The notes under the pieces were generated by a model that saw only the letters and a program-made list of their open reading frames with translations, was not told the DNA's origin and ran no database searches. Positions 36,129 to 47,264 of a DNA stretch of 64,000 nt are shown here, in pieces; within the stretch, counting starts at the first letter, position 1; each line of letters starts with the position of its first letter. The translations under genes were made by a program, and so were the position numbers. The stretch comes from Streptomyces regalis (GTDB taxonomy: Bacteria > Actinomycetota > Actinomycetes > Streptomycetales > Streptomycetaceae). The stretch is taken from contig NZ_LLZG01000414.1 in assembly GCF_001509475.1 (NCBI RefSeq), positions 1-64,000 of the forward strand, in the 5' to 3' direction.

Positions 36129-36267
36129 CGCCCCCTGGCGACCTGTTGAGCGCCCGCCCTCGGCTCGCGGCCACCGCGAGCCGATGCGGCGGGCTGTTGT
36201 TGTTCTATGTGAGTTGAGTTTTCCATCGCGCAACGAAATCAGCGGCCCAGAGTGCCCTCTGCATACC

Positions 36268-36335
36268 TTGACAAGGGTTCAGGGCGACCTCAGACTGATG
36301 TTGCGCTTACCGCAATCCGTTTCGCTATACGCACC
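36268..36335 (+). promoter_or_regulatory. Promoter/operator of Rieske ferredoxin operon
   Basis: TTGACA (36268-36273), 17-base spacer, CAGACT (36291-36296), then GTTGC-N7-GCAAT (36300-36316) and GTTTC-N7-GCACC (36319-36335), 19 bases apart. The start codon follows ten bases after the second site. Confidence 0.7.
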
Positions 36336-36344
36336 CGAGGTGTC

Positions 36345-36707
36345 ATGATGATTCCCGCGTGCCGTCTTGAGGATCTCCCCCAGGGCGAGGCCCACCGGCT
36401 CGACATCGATCCGCCGGTTTCGGTGTTCCACACCGACGACGGTGAACTCTTTGCCATCGACGACACCTGCACCCACCAGGACGCGTCGCTCGCCGACGGC
36501 TGGCTGGAGGGCTGCGAGGTGGAATGCCCGCTGCATGCCTCCAAGTTCGACCTGAGGACCGGCGCGGTCGACGCCCCGCCGGCCAAGCTCCCGGTCCGGA
36601 CGCACGAGGTCGTCGTCGAGGACGGCATGATCTACGTCCGGCTGTCCACCGACGCGCCCAACCTGCCGCCCTGCATCTCGGCCCGGCTCGCCGGGGGTCC
36701 CGCGTGA
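36345..36707 (+). CDS. Rieske-type ferredoxin
   Basis: 120 residues with both halves of the Rieske [2Fe-2S] site: DDTCTHQDASLADGWLEG and CEVECPLHASKFDLRTGAV. Soluble, no membrane anchor. The next gene overlaps by four bases and encodes the matching FAD reductase, so the two form an electron chain for the Rieske oxygenase one transcript downstream. Two ATGs (36345, 36348) are possible. Confidence 0.93.
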   Translation: MMIPACRLEDLPQGEAHRLDIDPPVSVFHTDDGELFAIDDTCTHQDASLADGWLEGCEVECPLHASKFDLRTGAVDAPPAKLPVRTHEVVVEDGMIYVRLSTDAPNLPPCISARLAGGPA

Positions 36708-37867
36708 GGACGGTCGCCGTGGTCGGCGCCTCGCTGGCCGGCCTGTCGGCGGCGCGCTCACTGCGCAAGCAGGGCTACGACGGCCGGCTGGTCGTCATCG
36801 GAGACGAACTCCACCGCCCGTACGACAGGCCTCCGCTGTCCAAGGAGTTCCTGGCCGGCACGCTCGGTGAGGCCGAACTCGCCTTGGAGTCCGACGGCGA
36901 GGACCTGCGGGCGGAGTGGCTGCTCGGCGTCCGTGCCACCGGGCTCGACCACGCGGCACGTACCCTGCGGCTCGCCGACGGGCGGGAGGTGCAGGCCGAC
37001 GGCGTCGTCATCGCGACGGGCGCCGCGGCACGCACGCTGCCCGGCTCCGAGGGGCTGGCCGGAGTGCACACCCTGCGCACCCTGGACGACGCCCGCGCCC
37101 TGCGGGACGAACTGTCCCGCGGAGGACGGCTGGTGGTGATCGGCGGAGGCTTCATCGGAGCCGAGGTCGCCTCCACCGCCTACACCCTCGGCCTCGACGT
37201 GACCGTCGTCGAGGCCGCCCCGACACCGCTCGCCGGACCGCTCGGCGAGACCATGGGAGCCATCGTCTCCGCTCTCCACGCCGACCACGGCGTACGGCTG
37301 GAGTGCGGTGTGGGCGTCAAGGGGCTGAGCGGGGAGACCCGCGTCGACGCCGTCCTGCTGGAGGACGGGCGCAGCATCCCCGCCGACATCGTCGTCGTCG
37401 GTGTGGGCGCACGCCCGAACGTCGAGTGGCTGGAAGGATCCGGCATCGCCCTCGACAACGGCGTCAAGTGCGGCGCCGACGGCCGCACCAGCCTGGCCGG
37501 CGTGGTCGCGGTCGGCGACTGTGCCAACTGGTACGACCCGCGCGCGGGTCACCATCGCCGCGTCGAGCACTGGACCGGCGCACGGGAACGGCCCGACGCC
37601 GCGGTCGCCACCCTGCTGGCGGGCGGTGCGGTGGAACCGGGGGTGCCCCGGCCGCCGTACTTCTGGTCCGACCAGTACGGTGTGAAGATCCAGTTCGCGG
37701 GTCACGCGGTCGGCGCGGACACCGTCACCGTCGAGGCCGGCACCGCGGACGACCGCGACGTCCTGGCCGTCTACCGGCGGGCCGGGAGCCCGGTCGCCGT
37801 GCTCGGGATGAACCAGCCGCGGCTGTTCACGCGCTGGCGCAAGCAGCTCGCCGCCACCGCGTCCTGA
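36704..37867 (+). CDS. FAD-dependent ferredoxin reductase
   Basis: 387 residues of the pyridine nucleotide-disulphide/ferredoxin reductase type (BphA4-like). FAD site TVAVVGASLAGLSAARSLRK, RPYDRPPLSKEFLAG, NAD site GGRLVVIGGGFIGAEVASTA, second FAD motif LAGVVAVGDCANWYDP and HWTGARERPDAAVATLL. Passes electrons from NAD(P)H to the Rieske ferredoxin encoded just upstream. GTG start overlaps the ferredoxin stop (GTGA). Confidence 0.93.
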   Translation: MRTVAVVGASLAGLSAARSLRKQGYDGRLVVIGDELHRPYDRPPLSKEFLAGTLGEAELALESDGEDLRAEWLLGVRATGLDHAARTLRLADGREVQADGVVIATGAAARTLPGSEGLAGVHTLRTLDDARALRDELSRGGRLVVIGGGFIGAEVASTAYTLGLDVTVVEAAPTPLAGPLGETMGAIVSALHADHGVRLECGVGVKGLSGETRVDAVLLEDGRSIPADIVVVGVGARPNVEWLEGSGIALDNGVKCGADGRTSLAGVVAVGDCANWYDPRAGHHRRVEHWTGARERPDAAVATLLAGGAVEPGVPRPPYFWSDQYGVKIQFAGHAVGADTVTVEAGTADDRDVLAVYRRAGSPVAVLGMNQPRLFTRWRKQLAATAS

Positions 37868-37896
37868 TACCGCCGCATCTTGACCCCGCCGGCATC

Positions 37897-37964
37897 TTGA
37901 CACCGCCCCAGCGGCATCCCATGCTGCGGTTGCATATAGCACGCAGCGTTGCTCTATACACAAC
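37897..37964 (+). promoter_or_regulatory. Promoter/operator of the Rieske oxygenase gene
   Basis: TTGACA (37897-37902), 17-base spacer, CATGCT (37920-37925), then GTTGC-N7-ACGCA (37929-37945) and GTTGC-N7-ACAAC (37948-37964), 19 bases apart. Same geometry as the ferredoxin promoter. Confidence 0.7.
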
Positions 37965-38031
37965 ACCGTCCGGAGTCGCTCTTCCCGGCGCGTGAATGAC
38001 CCCTCCACGACGTTCTCCCGAGGAGTGCACC

Positions 38032-39206
38032 GTGACCTCGACCAGCCTGCCGGACAGCCTGATCGCCACTCTCCCCGGCTCCTCCTACACGGACCCGGAG
38101 TTCTTCGCCCAAGAGCAGGAGCACATATTCGAGACCATGTGGTTCTGCGTCGCGCGGGCCTCCGAGTTGGCCAAGCCCGGCGCCTTCCGCACCGTCGACG
38201 TGGGCCGCGAGAGCATCCTCGTCACCCGGGCCAGGGACAACGGCATCCGTGCGTACTTCAACGTGTGCCGGCACCGCGGCGCCAAGCTCTGCACCGAGGA
38301 GACCGGCGAGGTCAAGCGGGCCTTCCAGTGCCCGTACCACGCCTGGACGTACGACCTGAACGGCAAGCTCGTCGCGGCGCCCAACCTCACCAAGATGCCC
38401 GACGTGGGCCGTACCGAGTACGGACTGGTGAGCGTGGCCGTGCGCGAGTGGCTCGGCTATGTGTGGGTCTGTCTCGCGGAGAACCCGCCCTCCTTCGAGG
38501 AGGACGTCATCGGGGAGATCGTCGCCCGCCTCGGCGACGTCGAGTCGATCGAGCGCTACGACATCGACAACCTCTCCGTCGGCAAGCGGATCGTCTACGA
38601 CGTGAAGGCGAACTGGAAGCTCATCATCGAGAACTTCATGGAGTGCTACCACTGCGCCACGATCCACCCCGAACTCACCGAGGTGCTCCCGGACACTGCG
38701 CCACGATCCACCCCGAACTCACCGAGGTGCTCCCGGAGTTCGCGGACGGCTACGCCGCCCAGTACTACGTGGGTCACGGCGCGGAGTTCGGTGACGAGGT
38801 CCAGGGCTTCACCGTCGACGGCTCGGAGGGGCTGGACCGCATTCCCGGGGTCGCCGACGACCAGGACCGCCGCTACTACGCGATCACCGTCCGGCCGCAG
38901 GTCTTCATCAATCTCGTGCCCGACCACGTGATCTTCCACCGGATGTACCCGGTGTCCGTGGACCGCACGATCGTCGAGTGCGACTGGCTGTACCTCCCGC
39001 ACGTCGTCGAGAGCGGCAAGGACGTCAGCCGGTCCGTGGAACTCTTCCACCGGGTCAACCAGCAGGACTTCGACGCCTGCGAGCGCACTCAGCCCGGAAT
39101 GAGTTCGCGGATGTATGCCAAGGGTGGCGTGCTGGTGCCCAGCGAGCACCACATCGGCGCGTTTCACGACTGGGTGAACGAGCGCCTCGGCACCCCCCAG
39201 GGGTGA
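38032..39206 (+). pseudogene. Rieske oxygenase large subunit (glycine betaine monooxygenase-like), frame broken by a 44-bp duplication
   Basis: Predicted to demethylate glycine betaine to dimethylglycine and formaldehyde (GbcA/stachydrine-demethylase group). Rieske site FNVCRHRGAKLC...FQCPYHAWTYDLNG; mononuclear-iron region ENFMECYHCATIHPELTEVL, then DLYLPHVVESGKD and C-terminal SEHHIGAFHDWVNERLG. The reading frame is intact to TEVLPD, where a perfect 44-base tandem duplication (38650-38737) shifts it. Removing one copy gives LTEVLPEFADGYAAQYYVGH and an open frame of about 376 residues, the normal length. As written, the protein would end after scrambled sequence and lack most of the catalytic domain. 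Either a recent mutation, a reversible slippage state or an assembly error. GTG start follows GAGGAG. Confidence 0.9.
38650..38737 (+). repeat. Perfect 44-base tandem duplication
   Basis: 38650-38693 and 38694-38737 are identical, starting CACTGCGCCACGATCC. It lies over the catalytic iron-binding codons of the Rieske oxygenase. Forty-four is not a multiple of three. Confidence 0.95.
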
Positions 39207-39207
39207 C

Positions 39208-40005
39208 TCAGCCCAGGTAGCCCATCCGGTGGCTGATCTCCTGGGCGCCCTTGAGCAGCACGGGGGAGAGCTCGTGCAGGCGCTCCTCGGTGAGCCGGTA
39301 GCCGGGCCCGGAGGCGCTCAGCGCCGCGATGACGTCGCCGTCCCGGTTGCGGACCGGGGCGGCCATCGCGTGCAGACCGACCTCCAACTCCTCCAGGGTG
39401 AAGGCGTAGCCGCGCTCCCGCGCCTCGGCGAGGTTCTTCTCGAGCTTCGTCTTGGCGGTGATGGTGCGCGGGGTGACCTTCTTCATGCCGACGGAGGACA
39501 GCAGCGCGGCGCGCTCCTTGCTGGGCAGATGCGCCAGCAGGATCTTGCCGCTGGAGGTGGCGTGCAGGGGAGTCAGCTGGCCGACCCAGTTGTGCGCGGT
39601 GATGGCTCCGGGACCGCGCACCTGGTACAGGTTGATCGCGTAGTGCTCCTGCATGACGGCGATGTTGACGGTCTCGCCGAGCTCCTCGGCGAGACGTTCG
39701 CAGACCGGCCGGCCCTGCTGGGTGATGTCGATACGGCCGGTGACGGCGCCCGCCAGGCGGACGATGCCGAAGCCGAGCCGGTACTTGCCGCGCTCGCCGG
39801 CCTGCTCCACCAGACCGCGTGCCTCCAGCGCGCCGAGCAGCCTGAAGGCGGTCGACTTGTGCACCTCGATCTCGCCCGCCACCTCGCTCACGCCCGCCTC
39901 ACCACGCTGAGCGAGGATCTCCAGGACGCTGATGGCGCGGTCCACCGACTGCACGCCGCCGGCATGTGAATTCGACGTTTCCGTGTCAGGGCTGTAGTTG
40001 CTCAC
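39208..40005 (-). CDS. IclR-family regulator 1
   Basis: 265 residues. Winged helix: [60 protein letters not shown]; the effector domain contains [40 protein letters not shown] and [17 protein letters not shown]. Nearly the same protein as the IclR gene at 60.0-60.8 kb. Convergent with the Rieske oxygenase (one base between stops) and divergent from choline dehydrogenase. Its own start codon lies inside a 36-bp paired site, so it is probably autoregulated. The ligand is unknown; a pathway intermediate is likely. GTG start. Confidence 0.93.
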   Translation of the reverse strand: MSNYSPDTETSNSHAGGVQSVDRAISVLEILAQRGEAGVSEVAGEIEVHKSTAFRLLGALEARGLVEQAGERGKYRLGFGIVRLAGAVTGRIDITQQGRPVCERLAEELGETVNIAVMQEHYAINLYQVRGPGAITAHNWVGQLTPLHATSSGKILLAHLPSKERAALLSSVGMKKVTPRTITAKTKLEKNLAEARERGYAFTLEELEVGLHAMAAPVRNRDGDVIAALSASGPGYRLTEERLHELSPVLLKGAQEISHRMGYLG

Positions 40006-40032
40006 AGTGAAACTATACGCGTAGTAAACAAC
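39997..40032 (-). promoter_or_regulatory. Paired site over the IclR regulator 1 start
   Basis: GTTGC-N7-GAAAC (39997-40013) and TACGC-N7-ACAAC (40016-40032), 19 bases apart; covers the GTG start codon. Confidence 0.55.
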
Positions 40033-40070
40033 ACCACTGCAAGTAACGCCGCTGAAATCAAGATCCTGAA

Positions 40071-40106
40071 GTTGCGCTGTTCGCAACCTGGTGCGTATGA
40101 CGCGAC
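40071..40106 (+). promoter_or_regulatory. Paired site before choline dehydrogenase gene
   Basis: Perfect GTTGC-N7-GCAAC (40071-40087; arms extend to six bases, GTTGCG/CGCAAC) and GGTGC-N7-GCGAC (40090-40106), 19 bases apart. A TAGCAT at 40113 may be the -10 box. Confidence 0.65.
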
Positions 40107-40155
40107 CGGGTCTAGCATGCCTCGCATATCTACGGCGCGAGCGAGACGAGGCACC

Positions 40156-41826
40156 ATGGCTCCTGTGCAATACGACTTCGTCATCGTCGGTGGCGGTTCG
40201 GCCGGCAGTGCACTGGCGAACCGGCTCTCCGCGGACCCGGCCAACCGGGTGCTGGTCCTGGAGGCCGGCCGGTCGGACTATCCGTGGGATGTCTTCATCC
40301 ACATGCCCGCGGCGCTGACCTACCCCATCGGCAGCCGGTTCTACGACTGGAAGTACGAGTCCGAGCCCGAGCCCCACATGGGCGGCCGGCGCGTCTACCA
40401 CGCGCGCGGCAAGGTGCTGGGCGGCTCCAGCAGCATCAACGGCATGATCTTCCAGCGCGGCAACCCCATGGACTACGAGCGCTGGGCCGCCGATCCCGGC
40501 ATGGAGACCTGGGACTACGCGCACTGTCTGCCGTACTTCCGGCGTATGGAGAACTGTCTGGCGGCCGATCCTGACGACGAGTTCCGCGGCCACGACGGCC
40601 CCCTCGTCCTCGAACGGGGCCCGGCGTCCAACCCCCTCTTCGATGCCTTCCTCAAGGCCACGCAGGAAGCGGGTTACGCGCCCACGGACGACGTCAACGG
40701 CTACCGGCAGGAAGGTTTCGCCAAGTTCGACCGGAATGTCCATCGCGGGCGCCGGCTCTCGGCGTCGAAGGCGTATCTCAAGCCCGCGATGAAGCGGCCG
40801 AACCTCACCGTCAGGACCCGCTCCCTGGTCACCCGCGTCCTCTTCGAGGGCAAGCGCGCCGTAGGTGTCGAGTACCAGCGCGGCCGGGGCGCACTCCAGC
40901 AGGTCCGCGCCAAGGAGGTCATCCTCTGCGGCGGCGCCATCAACTCCCCGCAGCTGCTCCAGCTCTCGGGTGTCGGCAACGCCGAGGAACTGCGCGCGCT
41001 CGGCATCGACGTCGTCCACGACCTCCCCGGCGTCGGCGAGAACATGCAGGACCACCTGGAGGTGTACATCCAGTACGCCTGCAAGCAACCCGTCTCCATG
41101 CAGCCGTACCTGGCGAAGTGGCGGGCCCCCTTCATCGGCCTGCAGTGGCTGTTCCGGAAGGGCCCGGCCGCGACCAACCACTTCGAGGCCGGCGGCTTCG
41201 CCCGCAGCAACGAGGACGTGGACTACCCCAACCTGATGTTCCACTTCCTGCCCATCGCGGTCCGTTACGACGGTTCCGTGCCGGCCGGCGGCCACGGTTA
41301 CCAGGTGCACGTCGGGCCCATGTACTCCGACGCCATCGGTTCGGTGAAGATCAAGAGCAGGGATCCGCGCGAGCACCCGGCCCTGCGCTTCAACTACCTC
41401 TCCACCGAGCAGGACCGCCGCGAGTGGGTCGAGGCGATCCGGGTGGCCCGCAAGCTTCTCAACCAGCCCGCGCTCGCCCCCTACAACGACGGGGAGGTCT
41501 CACCCGGACCATCGGTGGAGACCGACGAGGAGATCCTCGCGTGGGTGGCCAAGGACGGCGAGACGGCCCTGCACCCGTCCTGCACCTGCAAGATGGGCAC
41601 CGACGACATGGCGGTCGTCGACCCCACCAGCATGCAGGTGCACGGCGTGGAGGGCCTGCGCGTGGTGGACGCGTCGGTGATGCCCTACGTCACCAACGGC
41701 AACATCTATGCTCCCGTGATGATGATCGCCGAAAAGGCCGCCGACCTCATTCTCGGCAAGGAACCGCAGGCGCCCTCGAAGGCCGCGTACTACCGCCACC
41801 GTGACGTCCAGAAGCAGGCGGAGTAG
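40156..41826 (+). CDS. betA: Choline dehydrogenase-type GMC oxidoreductase
   Basis: 556 residues. FAD site [23 protein letters not shown] signature 1 [20 protein letters not shown], signature 2 [16 protein letters not shown] and C-terminal active region HPSCTCKMG...[14 protein letters not shown] (His/Asn pair). The sequence closely follows bacterial BetA. Oxidises choline to betaine aldehyde, perhaps further to betaine. ATG follows GACGAGG. The next gene begins four bases after the stop, so they are co-transcribed. Confidence 0.92.
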   Translation: MAPVQYDFVIVGGGSAGSALANRLSADPANRVLVLEAGRSDYPWDVFIHMPAALTYPIGSRFYDWKYESEPEPHMGGRRVYHARGKVLGGSSSINGMIFQRGNPMDYERWAADPGMETWDYAHCLPYFRRMENCLAADPDDEFRGHDGPLVLERGPASNPLFDAFLKATQEAGYAPTDDVNGYRQEGFAKFDRNVHRGRRLSASKAYLKPAMKRPNLTVRTRSLVTRVLFEGKRAVGVEYQRGRGALQQVRAKEVILCGGAINSPQLLQLSGVGNAEELRALGIDVVHDLPGVGENMQDHLEVYIQYACKQPVSMQPYLAKWRAPFIGLQWLFRKGPAATNHFEAGGFARSNEDVDYPNLMFHFLPIAVRYDGSVPAGGHGYQVHVGPMYSDAIGSVKIKSRDPREHPALRFNYLSTEQDRREWVEAIRVARKLLNQPALAPYNDGEVSPGPSVETDEEILAWVAKDGETALHPSCTCKMGTDDMAVVDPTSMQVHGVEGLRVVDASVMPYVTNGNIYAPVMMIAEKAADLILGKEPQAPSKAAYYRHRDVQKQAE

Positions 41827-41829
41827 GAG

Positions 41830-42666
41830 TTGGGTGCCACAGGACTCCGGGCGCTGCTGAACAGCGTCCGCTACGAGGTGCTGCCCGCGAAGGCGACCGA
41901 GGACAAGGTCCTCGCCCATGTCCCGCGCGACGTCGTCGTCACTGTGACGGCGTCTCCGGTCAAGGGCCTGGAGCCGACCCTCGACCTCGCCGGCCGGCTC
42001 GCAGCGCACGGCTACCGGGTCGTTCCGCACGTGCCGGCGCGGTTGCTGCGGGACGACGTGCACCTGAAGGAGGTCACGGCCCGGCTCCGCGAGTCCGGCG
42101 TGGACGACGTCTTCGTCCCCGCCGGCGACTCCGACCCGCCGGCCGGGGTCTACGACGGGGCCCTGCCAGTGCTGCGCGGGCTGAGCGAGCTGGGCAGACC
42201 CTTCGCCCGTGTCGGCGTCACCGGCTACCCCGAGAGTCATCCGATCATCCACGACGACATCACCATCCAGGCGATGTGGGACAAGCGCGAGCACGCCACC
42301 TACATCGTGAGCAACTTGTGCTTCGACCCGCGGGTGCTGGGGGAGTGGCTCGTTCGTATACGGCGCCGGGACATCACCCTGCCGGTCCATGTGGGCGTCG
42401 CGGGGCCCGTGCAGCGGGCGAAGCTGCTGGCGATGGCCACGAAGATCGGGGTGGGGGAGTCGACGCGCTTCCTGACGAAACACGCTTCGTGGTTCGTGCG
42501 TTTCGCGGCTCCCGGTGGGTATGCGCCCGAACGGCTGCTGACCCGCACGGAGGAGGCCCTCACCGCACCCTCGGCGGGGGTGGCGGGCCTGCACCTGTTC
42601 ACGTTCAACCAGATCGCCGAGACGGAGCGGTGGCGCCGCGCGCTGCTGGACCGGTTGGGCGGCTGA
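41830..42666 (+). CDS. Methylenetetrahydrofolate reductase-like protein
   Basis: 278 residues with an MTHFR-type TIM barrel: LLNSVRYEVLPAKATEDKVL, VVVTVTASPVKGLEPTLDLA, DVFVPAGDSDPPAGVYDGAL, ARVGVTGYPESHPIIHDD, TYIVSNLCFDPRVL, LPVHVGVAGPVQRAKLLAMA and GLHLFTFNQIAETERWRRAL. The order parallels MetF, though the family is divergent from housekeeping MetF. Might reduce methylene-THF or handle a demethylation intermediate. TTG start after GGAGTAGGAG, coupled to betA. Confidence 0.8.
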   Translation: MGATGLRALLNSVRYEVLPAKATEDKVLAHVPRDVVVTVTASPVKGLEPTLDLAGRLAAHGYRVVPHVPARLLRDDVHLKEVTARLRESGVDDVFVPAGDSDPPAGVYDGALPVLRGLSELGRPFARVGVTGYPESHPIIHDDITIQAMWDKREHATYIVSNLCFDPRVLGEWLVRIRRRDITLPVHVGVAGPVQRAKLLAMATKIGVGESTRFLTKHASWFVRFAAPGGYAPERLLTRTEEALTAPSAGVAGLHLFTFNQIAETERWRRALLDRLGG

Positions 42667-42678
42667 ACCGGGAGAAGG

Positions 42679-43521
42679 ATGACAACAGACACCGAATGGC
42701 AGCTGACCCGAACCTTCACCAGCACCTCGGGTGACGTCCGCTGGGACCGGCTGGGGCACGCCGGCCGGCCCCCGGTCGTCCTGCTGCACGGCACGCCGTT
42801 CTCGTCGTACGTCTGGCGTGCCGTGGCCCGCTCGCTCGCCCGTGACCATCAGGTGTTCGTCTGGGACATGCCCGGCTACGGCACCTCCGAGAAGGCCGCG
42901 GGACAGGAGGTGTCCCTGGCCGCCCAGGGCCGCGTCTTCACCGAACTCCTGGGCCACTGGGGCCTGGAGCGACCGCTCGTGGTCGCCCACGACTTCGGCG
43001 GTGCCGTCGCTTTGCGGGCGCATCTCCTGCACGGCACCACCTACCGGGCCCTCGCGCTGGTCGATCCGGTTGCGCTGGCACCGTGGGGTTCCCCGTTCTT
43101 CCGGCTGGTCGGCGAGCACTCCGAGGTCTTCGAACAGTTGCCCTCCGTACTCCACCGCGCCCTGGTGCGCGAGTACGTCGGTTCCGCCAGCAGCCGGGGG
43201 CTTCACCCCGCGGTCCTCGACCGACTCGTCGAGCCCTGGTTGAACGACCCCGGCCAGGCTGCCTTCTACCGGCAGATCGCCCAGGCCGACCAGCGCTACA
43301 CCGACGAGATCCAGGGCCGGTACGGCGAGATCGGCATCCCCGTGCTCGTCTGCTGGGGCGAGGACGACACCTGGATCCCGGTGGCGAAGGGGCGTGAGCT
43401 CGCCGCTCTCGTCCCCGGCGCGCGGTTCGAACCCATCTCCGGCGCGGGCCACCTCGTCCAGGAGGACGCCCCCGCGGAGCTCACGGCCGCGCTCATCGCG
43501 TTTCTCCAGCAGCCCCTGTGA
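42679..43521 (+). CDS. Alpha/beta hydrolase with Asp nucleophile elbow
   Basis: 280 residues. Oxyanion loop PVVLLHGTPFSSYVWRAVAR, nucleophile elbow VVAHDFGGAVALRAHLL (D rather than S), acid GEDDTWIPV and His in ISGAGHLVQEDAPAELTA. An Asp elbow is typical of haloalkane dehalogenase/epoxide hydrolase-like enzymes. Twelve bases after the MTHFR-like gene, so in the betA operon; its role there is unclear. RBS GGGAGAAGG. Confidence 0.88.
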   Translation: MTTDTEWQLTRTFTSTSGDVRWDRLGHAGRPPVVLLHGTPFSSYVWRAVARSLARDHQVFVWDMPGYGTSEKAAGQEVSLAAQGRVFTELLGHWGLERPLVVAHDFGGAVALRAHLLHGTTYRALALVDPVALAPWGSPFFRLVGEHSEVFEQLPSVLHRALVREYVGSASSRGLHPAVLDRLVEPWLNDPGQAAFYRQIAQADQRYTDEIQGRYGEIGIPVLVCWGEDDTWIPVAKGRELAALVPGARFEPISGAGHLVQEDAPAELTAALIAFLQQPL

Positions 43522-43555
43522 CCTGGTTCGGTGCTCCCGGCGCCGTATACGACAA

Positions 43556-43582
43556 GGGCGGGACCGGATGCCGGTCCCGCCC
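43556..43582. terminator. Terminator between the betA operon and purU
   Basis: Perfect 12-bp stem GGGCGGGACCGG / CCGGTCCCGCCC, loop ATG; serves both convergent transcripts. Confidence 0.88.
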
Positions 43583-43597
43583 CCCTGCGCGTGCGGC

Positions 43598-44470
43598 TCA
43601 GCGGAAGACCACCGTGCGGTTGCCGTCCACCATCACGCGGCTCTCGCTGTGCCACTTCACCGCGTGTGCGAGGACCTGCGCCTCGACGTCCCGCCCGACC
43701 GTCACCAGGTCGCCGGGGTCGAGCGAGTGGTCCACGCGGACCACGTCCTGCTCGATGATCTGCCCCTCGTCCAGGTCAGAGGTCACATAGTGCGCCGTCG
43801 CGCCGACCAGCTTGACTCCGCGCTGGTAGGCCTGGTCGTAGGGGCGTGCGCCCTTGAAGCTGGGGAGGAAGGAGTGGTGGATGTTGATGGCGCGGCCCTC
43901 CAGCTCCTTGCACAGGTCGTCGGAGAGAACCTGCATGTAGCGGGCCAGCACCACCAGGTCGACGTCCAGCTCACGCACGAGCTCCATCAGCCGTGCCTCG
44001 GCATCGGGCTTGGTGTCCTTGGTCACCGGGATGTGGTGGAAGGGGACGCCGTACGTCTCCGCGAGCTTCTCGAAGTCGCGGTGGTTGGAGACGATCGCCG
44101 GGATCTCGATGTTGAGGGCGCCGGTGCGCCGGCGGAACAGCAGGTCGTTCAGGCAGTGGCCGAACTTCGACACCATGATCAGCGTCCGGGTCGGCGTGGC
44201 CGCTTCGTTCAGGGTCCAGGAGATGCCGTAGGCCTGGGCCACGGGACCGAACCGGTAACGCAGGCTTTCCGCCTTGACGTTCGGGTCGGAAACGTCGAAG
44301 TGGACCCGCATGAAGAAGCGGCCTTGAAGTCGGTCGTCGAACTGCTGGCTTTCCAGAATGTTTCCGGAGTTCCTGACGAGGAAGCCGCTCACGGCGTGAA
44401 CCAGCCCCGCGCTGTCAGGACAGGAGAGGGTGAGGACGTACTCACGGCCAGGTTGCGGGCGAGGGGACAT
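43598..44470 (-). CDS. purU: Formyltetrahydrofolate deformylase, copy 1
   Basis: 290 residues. N-terminal ACT domain (YVLTLSCPDSAGLVHAVSGF, SQQFDDRLQGRFFMRVHFDV), then the formyltransferase-like domain with RTLIMVSKFGHCLNDLLFRR, IPAIVSNHRDFEKLAE, FHHIPVTKDTK, LARYMQVLSDDL, INIHHSFLPSFKGARPYDQA (catalytic His) and GATAHYVTSDLDEGQIIEQD. Hydrolyses 10-formyl-THF to formate and THF, regenerating THF for dimethylglycine and sarcosine oxidation. ATG follows GGAGG. Divergent from betB. A close paralogue is at 60.9-61.8 kb. Confidence 0.95.
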   Translation of the reverse strand: MSPRPQPGREYVLTLSCPDSAGLVHAVSGFLVRNSGNILESQQFDDRLQGRFFMRVHFDVSDPNVKAESLRYRFGPVAQAYGISWTLNEAATPTRTLIMVSKFGHCLNDLLFRRRTGALNIEIPAIVSNHRDFEKLAETYGVPFHHIPVTKDTKPDAEARLMELVRELDVDLVVLARYMQVLSDDLCKELEGRAINIHHSFLPSFKGARPYDQAYQRGVKLVGATAHYVTSDLDEGQIIEQDVVRVDHSLDPGDLVTVGRDVEAQVLAHAVKWHSESRVMVDGNRTVVFR

Positions 44471-44484
44471 GTGCGGCCTCCGTC

Positions 44485-44520
44485 GGTGCGCATTGCACAA
44501 CAAGGTGAGCGATACGCAAC
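44485..44520 (-). promoter_or_regulatory. Paired site before purU copy 1
   Basis: GGTGC-N7-ACAAC (44485-44501) and GGTGA-N7-GCAAC (44504-44520), 19 bases apart, immediately upstream of purU. Confidence 0.6.
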
Positions 44521-44598
44521 ATGGTCGGCTCGGTGCCGCCTGTGGTCAAGGGTGGGCGGGTAACGTTACGCATGGTGAAATCGTCATCCGCCAACCTC

Positions 44599-44663
44599 TT
44601 GACGTCGGTCTGTCCATTCGCCACTGTGTTCCACCACAAGCAATACGGTGCACGATGCGCAAC
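44599..44663 (+). promoter_or_regulatory. Promoter/operator of betaine aldehyde dehydrogenase
   Basis: TTGACG (44599-44604), 17-base spacer, CACTGT (44622-44627), then GTTCC-N7-GCAAT (44628-44644) and GGTGC-N7-GCAAC (44647-44663), 19 bases apart; the start follows 25 bases later. Confidence 0.65.
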
Positions 44664-44688
44664 GAATTTCCATGGAAAGGCTCGTCGC

Positions 44689-47263
<2,575 letters not shown>

Positions 47264-47264
<1 letters not shown>

